Made by a program: the position numbers and the translations under genes | Part shown: positions 17,207 through 27,141 of the stretch, one piece after another | Layout of the letters: each line of letters starts with the position of its first letter | How positions within the stretch are numbered: the first letter of the stretch is position 1 | The notes under the pieces: generated by a model | Seen by the model: the letters and a program-made list of their open reading frames with translations, nothing else | Databases searched by the model: none | What the model was told of the DNA's origin: nothing | Source: Treponema bryantii | GTDB taxonomy: Bacteria > Spirochaetota > Spirochaetia > Treponematales > Treponemataceae | NCBI RefSeq assembly: GCF_900111035.1 | Contig: NZ_FOFU01000005.1 | Span: forward strand, 1 to 64,000 | Reading direction: 5' to 3' | Length of the DNA: 64,000 bases

Positions 17207-18651
17207 TGTTTGTAATTTCATTCTTAAAAATAGCTTCCATTCTTCTTTCAATAGTCGGCGTTCTTTTTGCTATTCCTCTTGGCTTTGCTTTTTATTACGG
17301 AGAAAGCCAGGTTTATCTTCCTTTTATAATTCCAATGGCTGTAAGCTTTGTGTTTGTGGCTGCGGTTAATTTTCCAACCCGTCACAGAAAAATCACAATG
17401 AATACCCGCCAGACTTTTTTAATTGTTGCACTTTCCTGGGTTGTAGTTAGTCTGATGGGTGCTGTCCCGCTTTATTTCAGCGGAAGCATTCCACGCTTTG
17501 TTGATGCTCTTTTTGAAAGTGTCAGCGGTTTTTCAACAACTGGTTCAACAATTTTAAGTGAAATCGAAACCTTGCCAAAATCAATCAATATGCTGCGTTG
17601 TCTTACTCACTGGATTGGTGGTATGGGAATCGTTACTCTTACTGTTGCACTTTTGCCTTTGCTTGGTGTTGGTGGTTTTCAGTTGATTAAGGCAGAAACT
17701 ACTGGTCCTGAAAAAGGAAAAGTAACTGCACGCATCACAACTACTGCAAAAATCCTCTGGCTCATTTATCTTGGATTTACTGTTGCAGAAGCAATTGCTC
17801 TTAAAATTGCCGGAATGACATTTACAGATGCACTTTCTCATGCATTCGCAACTTTAGGTACCGGTGGTTTTTCTACACGTAACAGTTCTATTGGTGCGTA
17901 TAACTCGGTTGCTATCGATGTAATCATTATGATTTTTATGTTCCTTTCGGGAATCAACTTCAGCTTGTATTTCTACATCATCACAAGAAAATTCCGTGAC
18001 ATTGGAACTAACTCTGAGTTCAAAGCATATCTGGTAATCATCTTTGCACTTATTATTGCCGTAACAATTTCTCTGATGGGCTATTATGGCAGTGTTGGAA
18101 AGTCTCTTCGCTATTCATCGTTCCAGGTTGTTTCACTGATGACAACTACCGGATTTTCTACTGCGGACTTTATGCAGTGGCCGGCTGTATCTCAGTTTCT
18201 TTTGTTTGTGACATTCTTTATTGGTGGTTGTTCCGGTTCCACTTCGGGTGGTATAAAAGTTATCCGTTGGCTGGTACTTGGAAAGCAGGTTCAGAATGAA
18301 ACCCGTAAGATGCTTCATCCACACGGAGTATTTTCAATCCGTTTGAATGGACGTCCAGGACGTAAGGATATAGTGTTTAATGTAGCTGCCTTTATGGTAG
18401 TTTACTTTGGTCTTGTTGCTGTAACTACTTTTGTCGGCTGTCTTGGAAATCTCGACGTCTGGTCATCATTTACAGGCGCCCTCAGTATGGTCGGAAATAT
18501 TGGTCCTGGTTATGCTTTACTTGGTCCTACAGAAAACTTCGGCTTCCTTCCAGATTTTGTAAAATACTGGTATAGTTTTGCAATGCTTGCAGGACGTCTT
18601 GAACTTTATACTATGATTATTTATTTCCTGCCGGTTTACTGGGAAAAATAG
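17206..18651 (+). CDS. trkH: Trk potassium uptake channel subunit
   Basis: This is a 481-aa inner-membrane potassium channel/transporter of the TrkH/KtrB superfamily. The four pore-loop filter segments are visible, including SGFSTTGSTIL (about 105), TLGTGGFSTRN (about 218) and TTTGFSTADF (about 311), with a fourth near GNIGPGYALLGP (about 431). The GTG start overlaps the trkA stop (TAGTG), so the subunits are translationally coupled. It works with TrkA and membrane potential to import K+. Confidence 0.93.
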   Translation: MFVISFLKIASILLSIVGVLFAIPLGFAFYYGESQVYLPFIIPMAVSFVFVAAVNFPTRHRKITMNTRQTFLIVALSWVVVSLMGAVPLYFSGSIPRFVDALFESVSGFSTTGSTILSEIETLPKSINMLRCLTHWIGGMGIVTLTVALLPLLGVGGFQLIKAETTGPEKGKVTARITTTAKILWLIYLGFTVAEAIALKIAGMTFTDALSHAFATLGTGGFSTRNSSIGAYNSVAIDVIIMIFMFLSGINFSLYFYIITRKFRDIGTNSEFKAYLVIIFALIIAVTISLMGYYGSVGKSLRYSSFQVVSLMTTTGFSTADFMQWPAVSQFLLFVTFFIGGCSGSTSGGIKVIRWLVLGKQVQNETRKMLHPHGVFSIRLNGRPGRKDIVFNVAAFMVVYFGLVAVTTFVGCLGNLDVWSSFTGALSMVGNIGPGYALLGPTENFGFLPDFVKYWYSFAMLAGRLELYTMIIYFLPVYWEK

Positions 18652-18652
18652 T

Positions 18653-19270
18653 ATGAAAAGATCTTCAAATTTTCTCCGCATTTTTGTTCTGTCACTTTTT
18701 TTGATTTCCTGTAAATCAACAGATGTGGCTAAAACATCTGTAGGAGAAATCACTGCTACAGGACTCCGTCCTATATACATCACAAATTCAAAAAAGGTTG
18801 AACTGCTTCTTCCTGAATATGCTGATGGAGCTTATGATGTTTTTCGTATTCTGGACGGAAACTTTGGCAATACAAGTTTTTCGTTTCTTTCATATACACA
18901 GATTGATGAAACCGGAATCAGTCTTTCGCTTATGAATGATTTTGGTGCTGATATGGGAAATGTTTTTTATGATGGCACAAAAGTTGTTTTTGATTCTGCC
19001 TATTTCCCAAAAAATCTTCCTGGTGAATATATCATTTGTGATATTCAGAATGCGTTTTATGATTCTGCTGTACTGGAAGAAAACTATAAGAATGCCGGAC
19101 TCACTTTTGAAGAAACCGTAATTATGTGGGAGACTGGAACTCCTGAAGAAATACGTAAAATCTTTGACGGCAGTAAACTGATTGAAGAAATCTCAAATCA
19201 CGATGATACTATCACAATTAAAAATTATCTTCGTGGATATGAATATAAACTAACAAAAATTGAGGAATAA
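18653..19270 (+). CDS. Putative lipoprotein of unknown function
   Basis: This 205-aa protein has a lipoprotein signal: KRSS, a hydrophobic stretch, then LISC with the lipobox cysteine near residue 21. The mature part is predicted to be mainly beta with alternating aromatic residues; no family is recognised. The ATG is 2 nt after trkH and the next gene starts 2 nt after its stop. It is therefore co-transcribed with both the potassium system and the ketosynthase set, and may be more closely related to the latter (outer-membrane lipoproteins accompany aryl-polyene clusters). Confidence 0.7.
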   Translation: MKRSSNFLRIFVLSLFLISCKSTDVAKTSVGEITATGLRPIYITNSKKVELLLPEYADGAYDVFRILDGNFGNTSFSFLSYTQIDETGISLSLMNDFGADMGNVFYDGTKVVFDSAYFPKNLPGEYIICDIQNAFYDSAVLEENYKNAGLTFEETVIMWETGTPEEIRKIFDGSKLIEEISNHDDTITIKNYLRGYEYKLTKIEE

Positions 19271-19272
19271 AT

Positions 19273-20460
19273 ATGGAACTCTATCTTTCTAAGCCTGGCG
19301 TAATGAGTTGCGCAGGAAATAATATAGATGAATTGTGGAATAGTGTAACAGAAGGAAATCAAACCGGTATAAAAAAAGTAACTGCCTGTAATGGTGAAGA
19401 ATATGTTGCAGCAAGAATCAGTGAAGAAGTTTTAAAGCCAAGCGGCGCGCGTTATGAAATGAAAGTAATGCGTATTGAAAATGCTGCGCTTGAACAGATT
19501 GCTGATGATATAAAGGCTGTCGTTTCTAAATACGGTGCAGAACGTGTTGCAGTTTGTGTCGGCTCATGTGATAACGGAACTGAATTATCGCTTGCGGGTC
19601 ACAGAAAATATTTTGAAGAAGAAAAATTTCCTGATAATTATTCTCTTGAAATTCAAGGGCCGGATTATGTTTCAACTTTTATTGCTGAGAAATTTGGTAT
19701 ATGCGGACCTGTAAATACTTTTTCAACTGCCTGTTCATCTAGCGCGGGTGCAATCATAAAAGGTGCTGAATTGATTATGGCTGGAATTGTTGATGCAGCA
19801 GTTGTCGGTGGAATTGATATAGCATCCGATACAACCTTGATTGGTTTTAGTGCACTTGAAGCGGTTTCCAGTGAAATCACAAATCCGTTCAGTAAAAACA
19901 GACAGGGAATTACTCTTGGTGATGGTGCGGCATTCTTTGTGTTAAGTCGTGATGCTGGACAAATAAAACTCCTCGGCTGGGGTGAAAGTGCAGATGCCTA
20001 TCACATGACTTCACCAGATCCTAGTGGAGCAGGCGCAGAAAAAGCTATCCGCCGTGCCCTTGAAAGTTCTGGTGTAGCAGCTACAGATGTCGGCTACATC
20101 AATCTTCATGGAACAGGTACAAAGTTTAATGACAGCATGGAAGCAAAAGCTGTAGATGCAGTTTTTGGTGCTCAGGGAATTAAGGTTCCGGTTTCTACAA
20201 CAAAACCTGTTACAGGACATACTCTTGGTGCTGCGGCTGCTCTTGAAGCTGCAATCTGCTGGAAAGCTCTTATAGAAAATAATAAAAAGAATAATATTAA
20301 ACTTCCCGTTCAAATTTGGGATGGTGAACAGGATGAAGAGCTTCCACAGCTTAATATTGTGGACAGAAAGTCAGCCGAAGTAAAGGAAGAACTCAAGGTT
20401 TGTTTTTCTAATTCCTTTGCTTTTGGTGGCGCTAATGCATGCCTGGTACTTGGTATATAA
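19273..20460 (+). CDS. Beta-ketoacyl-ACP synthase (KAS I/II type)
   Basis: This is a condensing enzyme for decarboxylative chain elongation on an acyl carrier protein. The catalytic triad is intact: Cys154 in FSTACSSSAGA, His279 in NLHGTGT and His316 in PVTGHTLGA. At 395 aa and with low identity to housekeeping FabF, it resembles the ketosynthases of aryl-polyene-type clusters. It is followed within 13 nt by an Ntn-hydrolase gene and then a dehydratase. A second, different ketosynthase lies at 29523. No carrier protein is seen nearby. Confidence 0.88.
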   Translation: MELYLSKPGVMSCAGNNIDELWNSVTEGNQTGIKKVTACNGEEYVAARISEEVLKPSGARYEMKVMRIENAALEQIADDIKAVVSKYGAERVAVCVGSCDNGTELSLAGHRKYFEEEKFPDNYSLEIQGPDYVSTFIAEKFGICGPVNTFSTACSSSAGAIIKGAELIMAGIVDAAVVGGIDIASDTTLIGFSALEAVSSEITNPFSKNRQGITLGDGAAFFVLSRDAGQIKLLGWGESADAYHMTSPDPSGAGAEKAIRRALESSGVAATDVGYINLHGTGTKFNDSMEAKAVDAVFGAQGIKVPVSTTKPVTGHTLGAAAALEAAICWKALIENNKKNNIKLPVQIWDGEQDEELPQLNIVDRKSAEVKEELKVCFSNSFAFGGANACLVLGI

Positions 20461-20469
20461 GGAGTAAAA

Positions 20470-21708
20470 ATGAAAAAGCCCGTAAAGATTTTTCTAATAA
20501 TTTTTGCGTTCCTTTTTGCTTTGATTTTTCTCGTTATAGCAGGAACTGCTTTTGTTTTCCGAAACGAAATTTCTGTGTATTCAAGCATCAGACAGTTAAA
20601 GCCAGCTGATAGAGATGCACTGCAGGGTGGCGTTTACGAAATTACTTATAAAGGAAATTATTATTTTGATGACTTTATAAAAATGGGTGGTGCCAAAAAC
20701 GACACTGAGCTTACAAATTTTTTCAGTAAAAAAATCACAAAGGGCCTTATAAAAATAAACGTTACTTCAGGTACCTTTGGCTGTTCGGCTTTTACAGCAA
20801 AAACAAAAGATGGTCAGAAACTTTTTGCACGTAATTATGATTATCCGGCAACAAATACCTGTATTGTAAAAGTTAAGGGGAATAAAAAGCGTCATGCTTC
20901 TATATCTACAGTAGATCTTTCTTTTTTTGGAATTCCGTATAAAAAAGATATGGATTCCTTTGTTACAAAGATATTTAGTCTTACAGCTGTATATATTCCA
21001 TTAGATGGTATCAATGATGCAGGTGTAAGCTGCGGAGTACTGGAATCTGGGCAGGGACCTGGAACGGGATCAATTCCAACAAATCAGAATACAGATAAGC
21101 CGGATATTTCTACTGGTCCGTTTATAAGAATGATTCTTGATTATGCTGATTCCCTTGAAGAAGCGGTTGAATTTGCAAAGATGTATGATATGCATGATTC
21201 TGGAAAGGCTTCTTATCACTTTATTATTGCCGATAAAACTGGTCGCAGCGCGATTCTGGAATGGGTTAATTCATTAGATAAGGATGATTTTTTCGGGCAA
21301 AAAAGAGAGCTTGTTGTAACCTACAATGATTCAGATTCTGATATTGGAGTTCGGGAGTCAGCCAGTGATTTTCAGTGGATTACAAATTTTATAATAAAAC
21401 CAGGCTACTACGAAGGTACAGAAGAAAAATACATTACTGGAAAAGATAGATACGACATTATTTATGAAAAACTTTCCCGAACAAATGGTTTAGTTCAGGA
21501 CGAAATGCAGGCCATGGATATTCTTTGCAGCGTTGCTCAAAGAACAATAGATCCAAATCGCCCGCAATTTAACACCCACTTAACAGTTCACAGTGCAGTT
21601 TATAATCTTGATGAACTGAGTCTTTTGTGGTGTCCGGCCGAACAATTTCAGAATGTTCAGGGAATGCTAAAATATCAAATTAAGAATGGAAAGATTATTG
21701 AACAATAA
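20470..21708 (+). CDS. Membrane-anchored Ntn-hydrolase (C45/linear amide C-N hydrolase type)
   Basis: An N-terminal hydrophobic helix (about 5-27) anchors the protein; the body is extracytoplasmic. GCSAFTAK places the candidate nucleophile at Cys105, followed by LFARNYDYP. This Cys plus (F)ARN(Y/W)D pattern marks the acyl-CoA:6-aminopenicillanate acyltransferase / choloylglycine hydrolase superfamily. Activity would need autocleavage before Cys105. RSAILEWV and the later N/D residues also fit. A close paralogue at 53140-54390 has the same layout and the Cys at the same residue number. Position between ketosynthase and dehydratase suggests it transfers or hydrolyses an acyl chain; this is inference. 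Confidence 0.75.
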   Translation: MKKPVKIFLIIFAFLFALIFLVIAGTAFVFRNEISVYSSIRQLKPADRDALQGGVYEITYKGNYYFDDFIKMGGAKNDTELTNFFSKKITKGLIKINVTSGTFGCSAFTAKTKDGQKLFARNYDYPATNTCIVKVKGNKKRHASISTVDLSFFGIPYKKDMDSFVTKIFSLTAVYIPLDGINDAGVSCGVLESGQGPGTGSIPTNQNTDKPDISTGPFIRMILDYADSLEEAVEFAKMYDMHDSGKASYHFIIADKTGRSAILEWVNSLDKDDFFGQKRELVVTYNDSDSDIGVRESASDFQWITNFIIKPGYYEGTEEKYITGKDRYDIIYEKLSRTNGLVQDEMQAMDILCSVAQRTIDPNRPQFNTHLTVHSAVYNLDELSLLWCPAEQFQNVQGMLKYQIKNGKIIEQ

Positions 21709-21720
21709 AAGGAGTATAAA

Positions 21721-22209
21721 ATGATTGAAATTCAGCAGTTAATTGAGCACGATGAGCTTATCAACTATCTTCCACACAAGGGAAAAATGTTCCTGCTCTC
21801 ACGAGTTACTCAGCATGATGTAAATAATCACACAATTACAAGTGAGTACGATATCACAGAAAACTGTATTTTCTATGAACCAGAATTTGATGGAGTTCCA
21901 AGCTGGGCTGGTTTTGAGTTTATGGCTCAGTGTATTTCAGCTCTCACTGGAATTACAAATACTATCAAGGGACGTACTCCGCTTCCTGGATTTATTCTGT
22001 CTGTAATGGAATTCAAGGCTGATGTTGGTTATTTCAGAAATAACACAACAATTCAGATGAAGGCAATAGAAGATTTCCGTGATGAAGAAAATCATGTTTA
22101 CCGCTATATCTGCGAACTGTATGCAAACAAAAATGATGAAAAGCCTGTTGTAACAACTAAGGTTTCTGTAATGGAAACTGAAGATGCAGAGGCTCTCTTC
22201 GGGGCTTAA
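21721..22209 (+). CDS. 3-hydroxyacyl-ACP dehydratase-like hot-dog protein (FabZ/ApeP type)
   Basis: This is a 162-aa single hot-dog domain. YLPHKGKMFLLSRV (about 18-31) is the FabZ/FabA-like entry motif seen in the dehydratases of aryl-polyene clusters. FEFMAQCISALTGI (about 66-79) covers the central helix with the catalytic acidic position. It would dehydrate a 3-hydroxyacyl-ACP after reduction by FabG. An AAAGGAG ribosome-binding site precedes the ATG and it closes the operon starting at coaX. Confidence 0.8.
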   Translation: MIEIQQLIEHDELINYLPHKGKMFLLSRVTQHDVNNHTITSEYDITENCIFYEPEFDGVPSWAGFEFMAQCISALTGITNTIKGRTPLPGFILSVMEFKADVGYFRNNTTIQMKAIEDFRDEENHVYRYICELYANKNDEKPVVTTKVSVMETEDAEALFGA

Positions 22210-22300
22210 CCTTATCTTTCTGAAAAGCCGCAAAATCTTTTTGCCTTTTATGAAAAGTATTTTATAATTTAAACAAAGTATTTTTCATGTGAGGTTTTCA

Positions 22301-24640
22301 ATGGCAGATTATTTAACCCAATTATCTGACGAAGAGAGGATGCGGCTTTTTAATGGTGTAGGCAGCTGGAATAGTTATGATGCAGGAGGAAAGATACCAT
22401 CCTTTTCAATGAGTGATGGTCCGCACGGACTTCGTAAACAGGATGCCATTCAGGAAACTGAGCATTATGCAGATTTGAATCGCAGTCGTGTTGCTACCTG
22501 TTTCCCGACTTCAAGCTGTATGGCTGCCAGCTGGGATAAATCGCTTTTAAGCGAACTTGGAAAAACAATTGCGGAAGAAGCACAGTGTCAGCAAGTTGAT
22601 GTTGTGCTTGGACCGGGAACAAATATTAAGCGTTCACCTCTTTGTGGGCGTAACTTTGAATACTTTTCTGAAGACCCGTATCTTGCGGGAACTCTTGCGG
22701 CAGAATATATCAACGGAATGCAGGCGCTTGGAATCGGAACTTCTCTAAAGCACTTTACCTGCAACAATCAGGAAAAACGCCGCCAGACTTCAAATTCAAT
22801 CGTAAACGAAAAAACACTCTCAGAGATTTATCTGCGACCTTTTGAAATTGCTGTACGCAAGGCTCAGCCGGCAAGCATTATGGTTTCATACAACAAGGTA
22901 AACGGCGAGTATGCGGCTGCGAGCAAATTCCTTCTTACAGAAGTTCTCAGAAAAAAATGGGGCTTTAAGGGAATTGTAATTTCAGACTGGGGTGCATGTA
23001 TTGGAGCTGTAAATTGTCTTAAGGCCGGAATGTCTCTTGCTATGCCAGATTCAAACGGCTATTTCTCTCATCAGCTTGAAAAAGTTTATAAGGATGATGA
23101 AGAGGTTAGGACAAAACTTGAAGAAGTAAACCGCCTTGTAATTGAAGCAGCTCAGAAATGGAATGGTGGTCATCAGCAGGAAGCAGATAATTCTAAAATT
23201 GATTTTGTTGCTCATCATAAAGCAGCACTTCGATTTGCAACTAACGCTGCTGTTCTTTTGAAAAATGACGGAGTACTTCCACTTCCAGAAAAATCAAAAA
23301 TTACAGTAATAGGCGGCATGGCTGCCACAATGAAATTTCAGGGCGGCGGTTCAAGTCACATTACAACAGCTCCTCATCCTAATGCTCTTGAGAGTCTTAA
23401 GGCTCTTGGTTATGAAATTGATTTTGCAGAAGGTTATTCAGGAGATATCAGAGATACAAGTGAACACGGTTTTGCTCAGGCAATTGAAGCGGCTAAAAAG
23501 GCTGCAGCCGAAAAACGTCCTGTACTTTTCTTCTGTGGTCTTACAGAAGAGTTTGAAGGCGAAGGCTTTGATCGTGAAAATATTGCGCTGCCGGAAGTTC
23601 AGACAAAACTTCTCGACCAGATCATCGCTCTTGGTGCAGATGTAATTGCTGTAACTTTCAGTGGTGCACCAATCGACATTTATTTTGCAGATAAAGTTCG
23701 TGCTGTTCTTCATATGTATCTTTGTGGTGAAGCCTGTGGAGAGGCTTGTGCAGAACTGCTCAGCGGTCGTGTAAATCCATCAGGAAAAATTGCAGAGACT
23801 TTCCCATTCTCAGAAAAAGATACTCCTTGCTACGGAAACTTTGCCGGCGAAGAAGATAACATTGAATATAAAGAAGGTTCTTACGTTGGCTACCGTTACT
23901 ACGAAGCAAAGAACATTCCTGTCCGCTATGAGTTTGGTTTTGGTTTGAGCTATACAACTTTTGAATATTCAAATCTTAAAGTTGATGTAGAAAAGCGTGA
24001 AGTTTCTTTTGATTTGAAAAATACCGGCGCGGTAAAAGGTGCAGAGGCTTCTCAGGTTTATATTCAGAAGGAGGGTGCTGATTATCCGGAACTCCGCGGT
24101 TTCGAAAAAACTCTCCTCGAACCAGGTGAAACAAAACGCGTAACTGTAAACCTCGACGAAAATGCTTTCAAGACTTACGATACAACAGCTCACAACTTTA
24201 TTCCTGACGCTGGTGAATATACAATCAAGGTTGGAATGTCTGTTCGAAAAATAGTTCTTGAGCAGAAGGTTAGTGTTAGTGCAGAGCAGGCTGTGGGACA
24301 GACCTCTGCCAATACAGAGAACACAGCCTATATCCCAGACCTCGCGCTTTATGATTCCTTCTTTACAAACACCTTCTACGAACAGCATCACAAGGGAACT
24401 TTTACCTCTGCCGACAATCTTGGCGACATGGCAAAAGAAAGTTTTGCTGTAAGAGTCATTTTGAAAATCATAAATAGAATTATTCTGTTCTCTATGCGTG
24501 GAAAATCAAAAGATGATCCGTCTGTAAAAATTGTACTCAGTGCAATTGCAGAAAATCCTCTTGAAAGTTTAATCAGCATAACAAATGGAATCTTTACAGA
24601 AAAACTGATGTCAAGAATTGTGCGAATGGCAAACAGATAG
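22301..24640 (+). CDS. Glycoside hydrolase family 3 beta-glycosidase
   Basis: This is a retaining beta-glucosidase/xylosidase-type enzyme of about 780 aa. GPGTNIKRSPLCGRNFEYFSED, KHFTCNNQE and the nucleophile motif VISDWGA (about residue 229) define GH3. The (alpha/beta)6 domain follows, then a fibronectin III-like domain (about 570-650) and an extra helical tail of about 110 residues. No signal peptide is present, so it acts in the cytoplasm. The start at 22301 follows GAGG by 6 nt; a GTG 12 nt upstream is less likely. It pairs with the sugar symporter 21 nt downstream. Confidence 0.93.
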   Translation: MADYLTQLSDEERMRLFNGVGSWNSYDAGGKIPSFSMSDGPHGLRKQDAIQETEHYADLNRSRVATCFPTSSCMAASWDKSLLSELGKTIAEEAQCQQVDVVLGPGTNIKRSPLCGRNFEYFSEDPYLAGTLAAEYINGMQALGIGTSLKHFTCNNQEKRRQTSNSIVNEKTLSEIYLRPFEIAVRKAQPASIMVSYNKVNGEYAAASKFLLTEVLRKKWGFKGIVISDWGACIGAVNCLKAGMSLAMPDSNGYFSHQLEKVYKDDEEVRTKLEEVNRLVIEAAQKWNGGHQQEADNSKIDFVAHHKAALRFATNAAVLLKNDGVLPLPEKSKITVIGGMAATMKFQGGGSSHITTAPHPNALESLKALGYEIDFAEGYSGDIRDTSEHGFAQAIEAAKKAAAEKRPVLFFCGLTEEFEGEGFDRENIALPEVQTKLLDQIIALGADVIAVTFSGAPIDIYFADKVRAVLHMYLCGEACGEACAELLSGRVNPSGKIAETFPFSEKDTPCYGNFAGEEDNIEYKEGSYVGYRYYEAKNIPVRYEFGFGLSYTTFEYSNLKVDVEKREVSFDLKNTGAVKGAEASQVYIQKEGADYPELRGFEKTLLEPGETKRVTVNLDENAFKTYDTTAHNFIPDAGEYTIKVGMSVRKIVLEQKVSVSAEQAVGQTSANTENTAYIPDLALYDSFFTNTFYEQHHKGTFTSADNLGDMAKESFAVRVILKIINRIILFSMRGKSKDDPSVKIVLSAIAENPLESLISITNGIFTEKLMSRIVRMANR

Positions 24641-24661
24641 CAGCTTAGCAGGATGTAAAAA

Positions 24662-26095
24662 ATGGAAAAGCTTGATAACAGAACAAAATGGTCTTATTCA
24701 ATTGGAGCAACCGGCCGCGATGCTGCATACGCTCTTGTGAGTATGTATCTGATGACTTACATTCAGTATACAATGAAGCTTACAGTTGCGCAGTTTGGTG
24801 TGATTTCGGCAATCATTGTAATCTGCCTTATTTGGGATGCAATCAATGATCCACTCATGGGAATCATAATTGAAAACTGCCACTTCAAGGCCGGAAAGTA
24901 TAAGCCGTGGATTCTTGCGGGTTCGGTTTTGAACGCGGCGGTAATTCTTGCTCTGTTTACAATCCGGCCGGAGGGCTGGGGCTTTGTAGTGTTCTTTGGT
25001 ATCAGTTATCTGTTGTGGGGAATGACCTACACGATGAACGATATTGCGTACTGGGGAATGCTGCCTTCTCTTTCAAGTGATGCTGGCGAGAGAAATATTC
25101 TTGTTACGCTGATGAGCATTTTTATCTGCATCGGTCAGTTTAGTGTTGCGGGAATTGTTCCTACGGTGATTGCGGGAAACGCGGTGAACGCTTACAGAAT
25201 TACGGCGCTTATTGTTGCGCTGTGCTTTATAGGTTTTCAGATGATTACCGTTCTTGGCGTGCGCGAGCGACATCACGAAGCTGCAGAGCACGCAGATGCA
25301 CTCTCGCTCAAAGATATGTTCAAAATCTTTACAAGAAACGATCAGCTCATTCCTGCGGGAATTGCGTCGCTGCTTTTTAATATCGGAACAAATCTTCTTT
25401 TGATGTTTGGCATGAACTTTTTCTATTTTGAGTTCGGTTATTCCGAGGGTGGAAATCTTGTGTTCCTGTTCACTGTAATGTACGGACTTGGAACTCTGCT
25501 TTCTCAGATTGCTTTTCCGTTTTTTACAAAAGGCATGACCCGTCGCCAGATACTCCGTTTAATCACTATTGTGATTGGAACCGGTTATCTGATTCTTTTG
25601 CTAACCGGATATATTCTTCCTAAGAGCCGTCTTCTCATCAATATTTCGGGCTTTGTGATTTTCTTCTGCCAGGGGCTTTTTAATCTTGTGCTTCTGGTTA
25701 TGCTGAACAACACAATTGAATATGATGAATATAAATTCCACGAGAGACACGATTCAATTATTTCTACGGTACGTTCTTTTTCTGCAAAGGTTTCAACTGC
25801 AATCAATCAGGGAATTGTAAATCTTGTTCTGATTATAAGCGGCATTTATGCAATAAGTCAGAGTGTGAGTGCGCTTGAAGTTAAGGCAGGAACTGGCGAA
25901 ATGTCATCTCAGGAAGTTCTGACTCTTGCAGATCAGTATATTTCTGGTGCGACCGGCGGACAGCTTTTTGTTCTGCGTCTTGGAATCACTCTGATTCCTT
26001 TTATTGCGCTTGTTGCGGCATGGCTGATTCTTGAGAAGAAGTATAAAATTGATGAAAAGGAATATGAGAGAATCTGTTCTGAATTAAAGAAATAA
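24662..26095 (+). CDS. GPH-family (MelB-like) sugar:cation symporter
   Basis: This 477-aa protein has about 12 membrane helices. The N-terminus WSYSIGATGRDAAYALVSMYLM and the IWDAINDPLMG segment (about 57-67) are hallmarks of the glycoside-pentoside-hexuronide symporters. It would import an oligosaccharide with Na+ or H+, which the GH3 enzyme encoded upstream hydrolyses in the cytoplasm. The NTIEYDEYKFHERHDSI segment (about 350) is also family-typical. The gap to the GH3 gene is 21 nt, so they form an operon. The exact sugar is unknown. Confidence 0.9.
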   Translation: MEKLDNRTKWSYSIGATGRDAAYALVSMYLMTYIQYTMKLTVAQFGVISAIIVICLIWDAINDPLMGIIIENCHFKAGKYKPWILAGSVLNAAVILALFTIRPEGWGFVVFFGISYLLWGMTYTMNDIAYWGMLPSLSSDAGERNILVTLMSIFICIGQFSVAGIVPTVIAGNAVNAYRITALIVALCFIGFQMITVLGVRERHHEAAEHADALSLKDMFKIFTRNDQLIPAGIASLLFNIGTNLLLMFGMNFFYFEFGYSEGGNLVFLFTVMYGLGTLLSQIAFPFFTKGMTRRQILRLITIVIGTGYLILLLTGYILPKSRLLINISGFVIFFCQGLFNLVLLVMLNNTIEYDEYKFHERHDSIISTVRSFSAKVSTAINQGIVNLVLIISGIYAISQSVSALEVKAGTGEMSSQEVLTLADQYISGATGGQLFVLRLGITLIPFIALVAAWLILEKKYKIDEKEYERICSELKK

Positions 26096-26135
26096 ATTGA
26101 ATGATAATAGATTGTTAATAGAATGATATGATGGG

Positions 26136-26159
26136 TGACAAAATCTGTCAAAAATGTCA
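26136..26159 (+). promoter_or_regulatory. TGACA/TGTCA half-site array upstream of fabG
   Basis: TGACA (26136-26140), TGTCA (26146-26150) and TGTCA (26155-26159, followed by TAAT) are spaced 9-10 nt apart. Related arrays overlap the promoters at 14036 and 52071. A promoter for fabG is expected in this 114-nt gap, but its -10 is not certain. Confidence 0.45.
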
Positions 26160-26209
26160 TAATAAGACGATTAAAACGGCCGGACAGGCCTTTAACAGGA
26201 GTAAACAAA

Positions 26210-26962
26210 ATGGAAAACATTAATGCTGATAAGAAAGTTCTCGTAACTGGTGCCAGCGGTGGAATTGGCCGCGCAATCGCTGTTGAGGCTGCTAAGGCCG
26301 GATATTATGTAATCTGTCACTACAATGGAAGTCAGGGTAAGGCTGAAGAAACTCTTGCTCAGATTCAGGCAGCTGGTGGACAGGGTGAACTGATTCAGTT
26401 TGATGTTTCAAACCGCGAAGACTGTAAAGCTAAGCTCAGCGAATTGAGCGCAAAGCACGGAGTTCTCTGGGGAATCGTAAATAACGCTGGTGTTACCCGC
26501 GATAATACATTTGTTGCTATGAGTGGCGAAGACTGGGACAAGGTTATTCATACAAACCTCGACAGCTTCTACAATGTAATCAACCCACTTTTGATGCCAA
26601 TGGCAAGCCGCAAGAACAAGCGTGGTGGACGTATTATCACAATTTCTTCTGTAAGTGGAGTTCACGGAAACCGCGGACAGTCTAACTACAGTGCTTCTAA
26701 AGCTGGTATTATCGGTGCTACAAAGGCTTTGGCTGTAGAACTTGCAGGTCGTGGAATCACTTGTAACGCAATTGCACCAGGTGTAATCGAAACTGATATG
26801 ACTAAGGCTATCCGCCCGGAAGTATATGACATCATCATGCAGACAATCCCAATGGGACGTGCCGGAAAACCAGAAGAAATCGCTGCTGCTGCAGTATTCC
26901 TTTTGAGCGAAGGCGCTGCTTACATTACACGTCAGGTAATCGAAATTGATGGTGGTATGTAA
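26210..26962 (+). CDS. fabG: 3-oxoacyl-ACP reductase (short-chain dehydrogenase)
   Basis: FabG reduces 3-oxoacyl-ACP with NADPH. The Rossmann motif TGASGGIG (about 13-20), NNAG, and the catalytic Tyr160-x3-Lys164 in YSASKAG are present, and the length of 250 aa is standard. The start at 26210 follows ACAGGAG by 8 nt. A strong terminator follows, so it is transcribed alone or from the array upstream. With the two ketosynthases and the dehydratase it supplies three of the four fatty-acid-type steps; no enoyl reductase is seen, as expected for a polyene product. Confidence 0.92.
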   Translation: MENINADKKVLVTGASGGIGRAIAVEAAKAGYYVICHYNGSQGKAEETLAQIQAAGGQGELIQFDVSNREDCKAKLSELSAKHGVLWGIVNNAGVTRDNTFVAMSGEDWDKVIHTNLDSFYNVINPLLMPMASRKNKRGGRIITISSVSGVHGNRGQSNYSASKAGIIGATKALAVELAGRGITCNAIAPGVIETDMTKAIRPEVYDIIMQTIPMGRAGKPEEIAAAAVFLLSEGAAYITRQVIEIDGGM

Positions 26963-26986
26963 TCTATAATCTAAAGATTGCTATTA

Positions 26987-27019
26987 AAAGGGCTGCACTT
27001 AAGGTGTAGCCTTTTTTTT
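26987..27019 (+). terminator. Intrinsic terminator after fabG
   Basis: GGCTGCAC (26991-26998) pairs with GTGTAGCC (27004-27011), with one G-U pair and a 5-nt loop. The stem is extended by flanking A-T pairs and followed by eight T residues (27012-27019). Confidence 0.9.
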
Positions 27020-27141
27020 ACCCTGAAAATTTTATATCTTACCCTATAGAAAATGCAACTTACCTGAAACCCCATTGTGTTCTCAGTTTTTTGCTCCTAT
27101 TATAAAAGCATAAACTGAATTAAACACAAGTGGAGGATTAT